Assembly (NCBI RefSeq): GCF_013364155.1
Contig: NZ_CP054916.1
Coordinates: 7,594,001 to 7,658,000 of the forward strand
Length of the DNA: 64,000 bases
Origin: Streptomyces sp. NA02950
GTDB taxonomy: Bacteria; Actinomycetota; Actinomycetes; Streptomycetales; Streptomycetaceae
Direction: 5' to 3'
The notes beneath the pieces were generated by a model. It ran no database searches. It was given only the letters and a program-made list of their open reading frames with translations, and was not told the origin of the DNA. Shown piece by piece: positions 51,201-63,200 of this stretch; within the stretch, counting starts at the first letter, position 1, and the number at the start of each line of letters is the position of its first letter. A program made the position numbers and the translations under genes.

Positions 51201-54200
51201 TTGAGGCTCCCCGGGGCAAGCCGGACGACCGGTTCTTTGTGTTCCGGATGCTGGAGTCGGATCTGCGGGCCCTGGCGCGTCTGGGCCCGGGGCGTGCTCT
51301 GCCGCCCGTCGGCTGGCGTTCCATGGCGCAGGCGCAGTCGTCGCCGCAGTGGCGTGCGCAGGGCACACCACTGCCGCCGGAGGCACAGGTCAACCCCTTC
51401 CAGGGGACGCCGGCGGTGTGGGCGGCGCTGCAGGGGCTGACGGAAGGTCTGGGCGCGTCGCGGAAATTCCACACCACGGAGCAGTCGGCGCGGGTACGCG
51501 AGCAGGGGCTGTCCCACGAGTGGCTGGTCTCGGCGCTGCCGATGCTGGCCGCGGTGGGCGGGCGGTTGCCGAACGAGTTCGTCTCGGCGCTGCTGGGTGG
51601 TGAGGACCTGGACATCGAGGTCAGTGCCCGGTTCGCCGGTGGGCAGGTCCTGGGCGTCGGTGACCGGATGGACTTCGAGTGGACCGCTGGGAACACAGCG
51701 GGGGCTCCCCGGCTGACCCAGACCTCGGCGTCCACCTCCGTCGCTTCCAGCGAGGCGGGAGGCCCGCCGACGGTGAGTGGCGGCTGGCTGCGGTACCGGC
51801 AGCAGGACCTTGGCGATCTGCCGGTGACCGGCGAGCGGAAGATCGGCCACGGGGCCGGGGCGGACTCCTCGACGGCTTGGACGTACTCGCCGGCCGGCAA
51901 GATGCGCGACGCGTCGGTCCTGGTGAGCTTCGATGTGGATCTGCGGCTGGAGCCAAGCCTGCGCGACCGCATCAGGTATGCGCTGGGGGTTCAGAAGCCG
52001 GCCCGGGGCACGGCGGAGGTGCCGCTGGTCGAGCCGGTAGTGGTCCGTATGGGTCTGCGGTCGGCCCGCCGTCTGGCGATGGCGGGCCTGATCAGCGATC
52101 CGGACTCCCGTCTGGGGCTGCCGACGCCGCCGGCCAGGTCTCTGGACAGCGCGTGGCATCAGCAGATCCTGGCGCACGAGATCACGGGTACGGACAACAA
52201 GCGGCTCGGCGAGGCGTCGTTCTCCTCGAGCGAGTTCGCGCGCCGGCGTCCCGCGCTGGAGCAGGCGAGCCAGGCGACCGTGTACCGGGAGTGGCGCAGG
52301 ACTCCTGACGGGGCCGAGATCAGCACCGTGCGGAAGATGCCGCTTGCGGACCGTCCCCGGTCCACCCTGGCCGGGCACGGCCGCACGGCCTCCATCAAGG
52401 TGCCGTTGGCCGGCGGTGGAGTCCGGACGATCAGCGGTCCCGAGGTCACGGACTGGGCGCTGTCGCGGCCGAGTCTGGCGGGGCTGGCTCCTGGCACGGT
52501 CATCGTGATGCTGTACTGCGGCGACGGGCCCGCCGACGAGATGGCCGCACGCCGTGTCGCCGATGCCACGGGCCTGACGGTCCTGCATCCGCTCTATGGA
52601 GCCAACCTCGAGGGCGGGCAGATCCACCTGCGGTATGGTCCCAACGGCGAAGCGGGCCGCTGGGTCATCACCTACCCCGGTGGCAGGACCGAGATCCACG
52701 ACCCGGAGACCGAATCTTCAGCCGACCCCACATCCGACCACAGCACGCCCTCCCCCGAACCGACGGACGACCTTCTTGATTCCGGGAGCGGGTCGGTGGA
52801 TCGGGCTGCTGTGCTCACCCGGGCGTTCGGGCCAGGGGTCACCAGCCGCGCCACCGAGAGCATGACCGACATCTGGAAGCGCGAGGAGGCCGCCAGGACC
52901 GAGGCCTTCCGCGTCGATGGCGACACCCCCGCGACCCTCAGGGCACGCAGGGACGACTGGGCCGACGTCATGCGGGCCAGGCGAGACGTCACCGCGGCGC
53001 AGGCGGAACTCGACGCATTCCGGACCCGTCCGGACGGCCCGTCGGACGCCGCGGCGGTCGAGCAGCGGCTCCAGACGGACCTCGACGCCGCGAAGCACGT
53101 CCTTGCCCAGGCCGAGGACCACTTCCTCAGCTCGCACGGGCTCACCGCCGACAGCATCGCCGCGAGGCTGGCCGAGCTGCAGGAGAGGTCCCTCAGGCAG
53201 CGCCCGCGGCTGCTCGGCGGGACCAACCGGGCCTTTTGGGACCAGGTGGAGAAGACCCACCAGCCGCAGGCCCACGAGCCCGCGCCCGCCGCCCCCGAGC
53301 CGCCGCACAGGGCTGTCGAGACCCAGGCTCCGCAGGACGAGACCGTCACCCCGTCCGCGCCGCAGCTGCCCGCCGAACGCGAGGCCCTCTCCCCGCCCCC
53401 GCCGACCGCCCCCGTTTCGGACCGCGGTTCACGTCTGTTCGGTGTCGGTGCGTCGTCGGGTGTCGAGGAGTCATTGCTGCGGGGCGATCGAGCTGTCCAG
53501 GTGCGTCGTGCGTGGGCGGCTGATCTGGTGGCTGATGCCTTTCCGGAGCTGTCGGTTGCGGAGCCGCGGCATGCGGAGTTGACCCAGGCGCTGATGGTGC
53601 TGCGGGCGTGGACGGCGGATGCTGCGCGTGGGCGGGAGCCTGTGCGGGGGGTCGCTGCGGGGCGGCGGCTGCCGTGGACGCGGCGGGAGTTGGATCTCGT
53701 AGCGGCCAGTGTGCTGCATCGTGAGCATATGGGTCCGGTGGGGAGTGGCGAGCGCCGGGAGCTCATCGAGTTGACCGCGAAGGCGCTGCGCGAGCGGTTG
53801 GCGCAGGGTCTGGCGGAGTTGGGTGCGCTTGAGCTGCAGCAGACCTCTGGGCTGTATGGCGCCGGGACGTCTCTTGCTGGTGAGGGCAGTTCTGTCACGG
53901 GGCGCAACTGGAGTGGCAGGCCGGTTGCTGGTCTCAACGCCGATGTGGTCGGTGTGGTCGGTGCCGATGGCAGCCTGGTGCCCGGTGCGGCGCCGTGGGT
54001 GGATGCCGGGCAGCGTGTTCATGTGGTGATGGTGGATCGTGAGGAGGATGACGAGGGCCGGCAGTTCTTCGTCGCCGTGGTCGGCGGGACGCGGCTTCGG
54101 CTGCATTCGGTTGAAGAGCTGGCATTGGTGGTGTCCGAGGATCCTGAGCGGCCTTGGGATGCCCCGATCGTCTTGGCTGTCTCGCATGTGAGTGCTCTCT

Positions 54201-57200
54201 CGCCGGAGGCGGCCGGTATCAGTGACCGGTCGGGAGCGATGGTCTGGTCGACCGCGGGCAGGTTTGCGCTGCTGGAGCATCCGGCGGGTTCGGGGCAGTA
54301 CGTTCTGGCCGTCACCGCCGATTCCCTTGATCCGGCTGCTCTGGATGGGCCCGCCGGGCCGTGGGGGACCACTTATCCCACGAGTGAGCTGAGCGTCATC
54401 GAGGAGTACGCCGGTGGCCCGGGACTGCCCGAGGTGGTCCGGGATCCCACGGTGCCCATTCCGTTCGCGCTTGGTGACCGGGATATGTCCGCGGTGCCGG
54501 TGGTGGAGGACATACGGGACGCATCCAGCAATGGCCCCATCCTGACAACGGATTATCGTCTGCGGGATTTGAGGGCCTATCAGGACCGGCGGCAGCGGCG
54601 GTTGCACCGTTTGATGGGGCCGATGGTGGTACGCCCGTCGGGACCGCTTTTCGAGGGTGCTTCTCAGAGTGTGTCGGTGGTGTGGCCGACACAGGGTGTG
54701 GAGTACGCCGAGAGCCCGGTGCTCCAGGTGTCCGGCGACCGGACGTTGGCGGTGCCGGTGGGGAACACCCAGGAGGCGTATGCGACGTTGAATGTGATCA
54801 AGGAGGCGTCGCGGTTGCTGGCGGAGGCGGGCAGTGATGTCCGGCTGGTCCGCGACACCGACGTGTTCATCCAGCTGGGGGACGACGACACGATCTTGTG
54901 GGCGGTGCGGCCGGAGTTCATCTCGGGCAGGGCGCCGGAGGGAGGTGCTCGGGACGTCGCGGAGTCCGTTCTGGGGGAGAAGATCACGCACGCTGTTTTC
55001 CGTGGGCCTTCGGGCGAGGTGTCCACGGCGCCGGTGAACGCTGCGGGCACCGGGGAGGTGACCGGCACGCACCATCTCGCACAGGCGCTGGCGGATGTGG
55101 CTGAGGGCACCGTGTCCATCGCCTCGTTGGGGCCCATATGGGCTGCTGAGCAGGTGCGCCAGGATGACCGGTTGGTCGGCGGGGTAGGCGGACCGCTGCC
55201 GGGTGAGCGATACGGGCGGATGCTCAGTCCGGACGCGCAGGGGGATGCCCGGGCAAGGGGACAGCACGCGAGTGCATCGAGCGGTCTGAACGAGTCCGCC
55301 TGGGCGCAGCCGGGTGAGGCGTATGTGGTCCAGTCGGTGCACCACCCCGATGAGAACGGCGAGCCCGCGATTGCGGTGAATTACGCGCGGCCGGATGAGA
55401 CCGGAAAGCGGTCGCGTTTGGCGCATCACTTCGCCCCGGTGGTGATGGCCAGTGAGGACGGGAAATGGCAGCTGACGCTGGAGAACTTCACGCGTAGGCA
55501 TGCCAAGGACACCGCGGTGCGCACGGCGATCGATGTGTCCGGCGACCTTCCCCTGGCACAGGCCGAGAGCGCGCTGCGGGGACGGATCACCGAGCTGGAG
55601 CAGGACGGCCGGAGCGCGGAAGCCGAGCTGAAGCTTCTGCGGGAGCGGCTCGACCTGGTCGAGGCGCTGAACCGGGTGCAGGCGGCTCAGGAGGAACTGG
55701 ACGGGCAGCAGGCGGGGTCGGAGGCGTGGCGGGCCGCCAAGGACGCCTTTGACCAGGCGTACCGCCATGCGCGTCTGAAGATGAGCAAGCAGGCTCCCTT
55801 GCCACGGGCCGAGGACCAGTGGCAGTTGCGGATGTACGGGCAGCGTGCGGGCGAGACCATCCACGACCAGCGGGGACTGGCATCGCTGACCAACCCGCTG
55901 ACCATGGTGGCCCTGGCAGGCCACCGCTCCGCGACTGAGCGGATCGACTTCGCCGACGGGGAGAAGACGGTCTCCCGGGACGCGATGTTCAAGGTCGACT
56001 CTGTGGCTGAGTCCTTGGCCTCGACGGCGTTGTGGAACCTGCGCAATGGTCTCCCGCTTCCGCAGGTGACGATCACCGGGCGTGGCTTCCCGCTTCCGCG
56101 GTTGAAGATCACCGGGCGTGGAAACCGGCGGGTGCCCCTGCCGGCGCTGGCCGCACCGCTCGCATTGCAGCGGGCGAAGGCGGTCCGTGCTGCGCTGTTG
56201 ATCCGGTTGGACAGAATCCTGGCCGAGCGTCAGGAGGACAGCTACGGATCGGTGTCCGCCGAAGATCTCGAGAGCAAGATCAAGGCGCTTCACCTGGTGC
56301 GGTGGGATGCCGCTGACGAGAGGAGTGGCCGGCAGGTCACCATCGACATCGATGACCAGCGCGGTCCGGTGCACCTCCCATCCGCAACTGCTGTGTCGGC
56401 TCCTCCAGGGGCGTCGCCCGCGCACGACATGGGGGAGACGCAGCTTCCGGCGGAGGTGCCGGGCTCGGACACGGTCACCGAGGAGCCGGCGTCCGGCCCC
56501 TTCCCTCACAGCGACGCGCCCGCTGCGGCGAGTGCTCCGTGGTCGCAGGCCGAGGCGGAGTTCGTGGCGTGGCTTGATGGGCGTCTCACCGAGTGGCATG
56601 CGCAGGTGGTGGCGGATTCGGGACTGCTGGGCGGATTGTGGGCGGGGCCGGGCACGGCATCGTTGGCGGACCTGGATCGGGTCGGCTTCGCGGTGGATCC
56701 CGATCGGGAGATCCAGGCCGGACTCCGCGGTGGGCTGCTCGATACGGACGGTCTGGCCCTCACCCCCCTTCAGCGACTGCGCCTGCTGTTGAACGGGCGC
56801 GATAGCCGGCAGGTCTTGGCGGCACTGAGGACCCTGTCGGATCAGCAGCGGCTGGGTGACGTCTTCCTCGGGGCCCCCCTTCCCGAGCACGTGGCGGTGC
56901 AGCTTCCTGCGGCTGACGTTCCGGTGGAGTTGTCGCAGCCGGCCGAGGCGGCGGAACTCCCGGTGCCCGAAGCTCCGGCGGAACTTCCTGCGGCTGACGT
57001 TCCGGTGGAGTTGTCGCAGCCGGCCGAGGCGGTGGAACTCCCGGTGCCCGAAGCTCCGGCGGAACTTCCTGCGGCTGACGTTCCGGTGGAGTTGTCGCAG
57101 CCGGCCGAGGCGGTGGAACTCCCGGTGCCCGAAGCTCCGGCGGAACTACCGGCTGCAGCCATGGACGGGCCGGAGGCCGTTGACTCTGATGGCTCTGACT

Positions 57201-60200
57201 CGCCGGAACAAGCTCCCGGGCTGCCACCCAGCTCCGATCCACAGGCTTCCGACGCGCAGGCTTCTGACCCGCAGGCTTCCGACCCGGAGTCATCCGGGGC
57301 CGGGATCGAAACGTCCCTTCCGCAGGCCGTCTCGCCCGACGGCACCGACGCTCCTCAGCCCTCCGCGGTCCATGATCCCGGCTCGGACTTCACCACGTGG
57401 CCGGAGGTCAGCACAGCGGATGCCGCACAGCCTTCCGGGACTGCTGTGGAGCAGCAGGTCATCGAGCGTCTGGAGACTCTGCGCCTGGCCGACCCGCACT
57501 TGAGCAAGGGCCCCTTCGATCTTGACGTACTAGGCCGCATGCTGCTGCACAGAAGCGACCGGCAACCCATGGACGCCACCGCTTGGAATCAGCTGGTCGA
57601 GCTGGTGGCCGGTGCGGTCGGAGTCGGCCGCGCAGACAGTCTGGCCGCGATCGCCGCACTGCACCTGCAGACCCTGGGCGTGTTGTCGAGTGCGCAAGGA
57701 CGCACCTTCAACAAGGGCCTGGGCCGCAACTTCAGCGGTCAGCCGATCTCCGAGATCGATACGGGGACAGTCGGACATCGCGTCACGGACAGGGAGGGCA
57801 AACGCACCATCACCTCGTCCGTCGAGGTGGCGCCCTGGGGCGATGCGGAGCCGTACGTGGTGGTGGCCGACGGCAGCGCCGAGCATGTCGTGGTCCGCAC
57901 ACCCGACGGCACACCCATACGCGTCGGGATAGCGGAATTCGCCGAACTGATCACCCACGACCCAGCCCTGGCGTCCGCTCCGCCCAACACCCCCATCGTC
58001 CTGGTCATCAAGCGCGCCGGGGCGCTGGGCCTGAACCTCCCCCGCACACTCGCGCACCGGACCGGCAAGGGGGGCGTATGGTCCTTCGGCGACGACGTGG
58101 CCCTCCTCCCCGATGTCGGCAGGGACAGGGTGCGTCTGTACCGGCAGACCGCCGAGAACCAGCCTGCCGGCCGGTGGATCCATACCCCCGCTCACCTGCC
58201 ACCGCCCGCCGACGGTGCCGTACGCACCCTCGACGGCAGCCTCGTACCGGACCGGGAGCTGCTCACCTACACCCTCGTCCGGGACGACGGCACGGCCGGA
58301 GCTGGGCGGGTGTCGGCCGCGCCGGCCGCATGGGCGCGGGAGGAAGGCGCCTACCGCAGGCTGCCCGCCATCAAGCGCTACGCCGAATACGACCAGGCCA
58401 CCAAGGAACAGCACGGCGAGCTGAAGAACGTGCCATGGAACGAGGCGTACTTCGCCGTCCCCGGCGGTACGGCAGATGTGGTCACCCTCCACTACCTCGA
58501 CGGCTCACCGCTCGAGCTGAGCGGCGACGAGTACGCGGGCTACCTCCACCGGCGTATGAGCGCGGCCGGCCTCAGCGAGACGGCCTCCGTCGTGCTGCTG
58601 CTCAACGGAGCCGGCTCGCTGCCCCGCGGCGCCGACCGTCTCCAGACCGTCCCCGTGGCGCAGCAGGCCGCCAACCACGCCAGGCGCGCTGCCTGTGCCC
58701 CGCTCGGCAACTACTCGGTGAAGGGGCCGGAGGGCGGGAAACCGGCACGTATCCTGCTGCTCAAGGACAACGCCGACGATCCGAACGGATGGGAGAGGTT
58801 CCTTCCCGAGCCCACCGACACCGATGTGGATCTGGTGGCACAGCAGTACGGACTGGACCCCTTCCTCTCCGACCGGCGCGAGCGTGTCCTGCGCTGGTTC
58901 CGCGCGATGCGTCAGGCGTTCGGGCCCGGCATCGACGGAAACCCCGACCGGGCCACCGAGTTCGCCACGCTGATCGGCGGCTTCGCCGCCCTGGAAACCA
59001 TGCGCCAGACAAGCGGCAGCGAAGGCCCCATGACCGGCGCCTTCCTCGACCGCCTCGTCGGTGACTACATCCAGGCACGCGGCGAGCAGGAGCCCGAGTC
59101 GAGCGTCGAGGCTCTGCGTATCGTCCTGAACGAGGCGGCGGAGGCGGTCGCCGCTGATCCGCACATCGAGCTGAGCGCGTTCCTTGCGCAGGCGGGCACC
59201 GCCATCGCTCCGGCCGCGGCTCCGCAGGAGATGACCGGCTCACCCAGGCCCGCGTCCTTGGCGCCGATCGCTTCCGTATACATTCCCGGTCGCGGGAAGG
59301 TGCTGCTCGGGCAGGCCATTTCACTGGAGCAGGCCGTGGTGCTCTACGGAATGTCGTCGGTTGCTCATGACGCCTTCCGCCAGGCCGCTGACCAGGAACA
59401 GCTGCGGATTTATGTGAGGCCGTCGAACAGCACGTCGGTGCCGTGGCTGGAGCGCGGGGCGTTGCCGAAGCCGCCGAAGATCAAGGCGAAGATCATCAAC
59501 GATTTCGATGTGCACATCGGGGCCGCTGAGCAGAACGTCGGCCTGGTCGGGTATTTCTCGCCGGTGTTGCCGGACCGGTCACAGCTTCCGGATGTCGACC
59601 AGGAGCTGTGGGAGCGGATCGAGCGCCGGTATCAGCAGCGTCTCGATGAGTTCGCGGCGTTGTCGGACACCATGCAGCACCTTGCTGACGACGGTGAGTT
59701 CCTCGTGCGGGACGGGGTGGTGCTCGGGGTCGGTCCGAATGGTGAGTGGCAGCCGCTTGCCAGTGACTACGACATCTTCGACATCACGACCGTCGATGGT
59801 TTGCGGTTGCCCTCTGATCGATACGAACGGCTCCTTGGGACGTTGATCAGCTCCGACATCGGGGTGACGCACGGTGCGCACATGTACTGGGCGTCGCCGC
59901 GCTCGCCCTTCAGCCAGAACATCTACACCACCATCGTGCAAAGCCACCGGGGGATACCGCTGCTCTTGTTCTCGCCCGGCCAGGACCGCGCCGTACAGGC
60001 ATGGATGCCCGCCGAGGCCCAGACGCCTTCCGCACCGGCGAGTCCGTCGGCCGCATCGGCCGCACCGTCCGGGTACGACCCCGTGGGCACCGCACCCATC
60101 TCAGGAATGATCGAGACCGTGCTGACTGGCGGAAGCCATGCCGTCGACGCGCGCCGTGGCTGGGCGTCCGCCCTGGTGAGCGAGGCTTTTCCGAAGCTCT

Positions 60201-63200
60201 CGCCCCAGGATCCACGGCATGCGGAATACACCTCGGCACTGATGACGCTTCGGACGTGGGTCGCGGGTGCAGCGCGGGGGGAGGGCCTGCGCGATGTGTC
60301 CGGGCCGGGGCGGCAGCTGCCGTGGGGACCGCGCCAGTTCGATGCCGTCGTGCACAGGTTGCTGCATCGTGAGCATCTGGGACCGGTAGGAAGCAGCGAG
60401 CGCCGGGAACTGATCGAGTTGACCGCGGAGGCACTGAGCGGCGGGTGGGCGCAGAACCTGGCGGAGCTGGGCGCGCTTGCCCTGCAGGCCACGGAGGGAC
60501 TCTATGGGGATGGGACGTCTCTTGCCCGAGAGGGCAGTCCTCTCACAGGACGCAACTGGAGCAGCACGCCGGTCGCTGACCTCAACATCCAGGTGGTGGG
60601 CGTGATCGGTGCCGACGGTGGCCTCGTGGTTGCCGCGGCGCCGTGGGCGGACGCCGGATCACATGTTCATGTGGTGATGGTGGACCGCGAGGAAAACCAG
60701 GACCGGGAGTACTTCGTCGCAGCAGTCGGCCGGACGCGGCTGCGGCTGAACTCGGTGCTGGAGCTCGCGCTGGTGGTGGAAGGTGATCCCCAGCGACCGT
60801 TGAATACCCCGATCGTGCTGGCCGCATCCCATGTGACTGCCCTCTCGCCTGAGGCGTCGGCGGTGAGCGACGGAGCCGGGGCGATCGTGTGGTCGACCGG
60901 CGGTGTGTTCAGTGTGCGGACGACCGGCCCCGGGACGACGGAGCACATCCTCGCCGTCGCGCTCGCGGGCCCCGATGGTCCCGATCAGCAGTGGGCGCCG
61001 ACGTACCCCACGAGTGAGACCAGCGAGGAGCAGCCCGACGGCGCCAGGCTGCCTGAGGCGGATCGGCAGCGGCCGGTGCCCATCCCGTTCGATCTCGACG
61101 ACCGGGACCTGTCCGCGGTACCCGTGGCGGCCAATGCGCAGGATGTGCCGAGCAGTGGTCCCTTCCTGACGACCGACTACCGTCTGCGGGACCTGCGACT
61201 GACGGGCGAAGCGCGGTTGCACCGCTTCGTGGGCCCGTTGACGGTGCGCTCTTCGGGACCGCTGTTCGACGGGGCTCCCAGGGATGCCTCGGTGATGTGG
61301 CCGGCTCAGGATCCCCACCACACTCCCCGTCCTGTGCTTCAGGTTTCCGACGACCGGACGTTGGCGGTGCCGGTGGGAAACACCCAAGAGGCGTATGCGA
61401 CGTTGAACGTGATCGAGCAGGCGTCGCGGTCGCTGGCGGAGGCGGGCAGTGATCTTCGACTGGTCGCCGATCCCGATGTGTACGTGCTGTTGCCCGGGGG
61501 CGATGAGAACCGGGACATGCTGTGGGCGGTGCGGCCGCAGTTCGTTGCGGGCAAGCCGCAGGCGGAGGATGCCCGGGAGTTCGCGGAGAATGTCCTGGGC
61601 GCGGCGATCACGCACCTGCTCTTCCGTGGCCCGTGGGGTGAGGTCTCCACGGCGCCGGTGAACGTTTCCGGCTCGGGGGAGGTGACGGGCACCCACCGTC
61701 TTGCTGAGGCGCTGGCGGATGTGACGGAGGGCGTGGTGCCTCCCGCGTTGGGGCCCGGCTGGGCCGCGATGCGCGTGCGTGAGGGTGACCGGCCTGCGGG
61801 CGGGGCCGACGGGCCTTCGGCAGGCGAGCGGTACGGGCGGATGCTCAGTCCCCACGCGCGGCAGGACATCCAGGACCGGATACAACGGGCGAGCTTGTCG
61901 ATCGGACTGAATCAGGCCGCCTGGGCCCACGTGGGAGAGGTCTACGTGGTGCAGCCGGGCCCGTCCGGCGGGGCGCCGTCGGGTGCGGCCAACCACTTCG
62001 CCGCGGTGGTGATGACGAGCGAGAACGGCCACTGGCAGCTGACGCTGGAGAACATCCCGCGCAAGCGGGCCATGAACACCGCGGTGCGGACAGCCATCGA
62101 CCTCTCCGGCGACCTTCCCCTGGCCTACGCCGAGGACGCGCTGCGGGGACAGATCGCTGAGCTGGAGCAGAGCGGCGAGGGCGCGGATGCCGAGCTGAAG
62201 CTCCTGCGCGGGCGGCTCGAGCTGGTCGTAGCGCTGAACCGGGTGACCGCGGCGCGCGTGGAGCTGGCCGGGCAGCAGGAGGGCTCCGACGCATGGCAGG
62301 CCGCGAGGGAGGCGCTCGATCAGGCCGAACTCAGTGCGCGAGAGCAGCTGACCCGGCAGGCTCCGGTGCCCCCGGCCGAGGATCATTGGCGGTTCCGGAT
62401 GTACGGGGCGCGTCCGGGCGAAACCATGCATGATCAGCGGGGGCTGACGTCACTGAGCAATCCCCTGACCGTGGTGGCCCTGGCAGGCCACCGCCCGGCC
62501 ACCGAGCGGATCGACTTCGCCGAAGGGGACAAGACCGTCTCCCAGGACGAGATGGCGAAGATCAACTCTGTCGCGCGGTCCTTGGCCTCGACGGCGTTGT
62601 GGAACCTGCGCAATGGTCTCCCGCTCCCACAGGTGACGATCACCGGGCGCGGTAATCGGCGGATGCCCATCCCCGTAGTCGGCCCCTCGGTCGCCTTGCA
62701 GCGGGCGACCGCGGTCCGCGAAGCGCTGCTGACACGGCTCGCGGACACCCTCGCCAAGCGTCAGGACAGCGCGTTCCAGTGGTTGACCGCCCAACACTTC
62801 GAGGGGCAGATCACCACGGTCCAGCTGGGCCGACAGGGCACTGGTGATGCCCGGAGTGGCCGGCAGGCCACCATCGAGGTCGATGACCGGCGTGGTCCGG
62901 CGGCACTTTCGCCGATGTCACCGCGCACACCAGGGGAACTCCTGATGTCACCCGTATCGCCTCTGCATGAGGTATCAGGTCGGGGGCCGTCGGCGGAGTG
63001 GCCGGCGGTGGGCACGGTGATGGAAATGCCGACGCCCGGTGGGTTCCCTGAAAGCGGTGCGGCCGACGAGGTGGTGAGTGCTCCGTGGTCGCAGGCCGAG
63101 GCCGAGTTCGCGGCGTGGCTCGACGGGACCCTCACCGAGGAGCATGCGCAGGTCGTCGGCGATTCGGGACTGCTGGGCGGGTTGCTGGCGGGGCCGGGCA

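Noticed and set aside
33473..58694. Cys 2069, Cys 4817 and Cys 10476 of the giant protein as further catalytic Cys
   Set aside because: They lack the preceding hydrophobic strand and partner His, and Cys 2069 is not kept in the A2 copy (AAFYL instead of AACHL).
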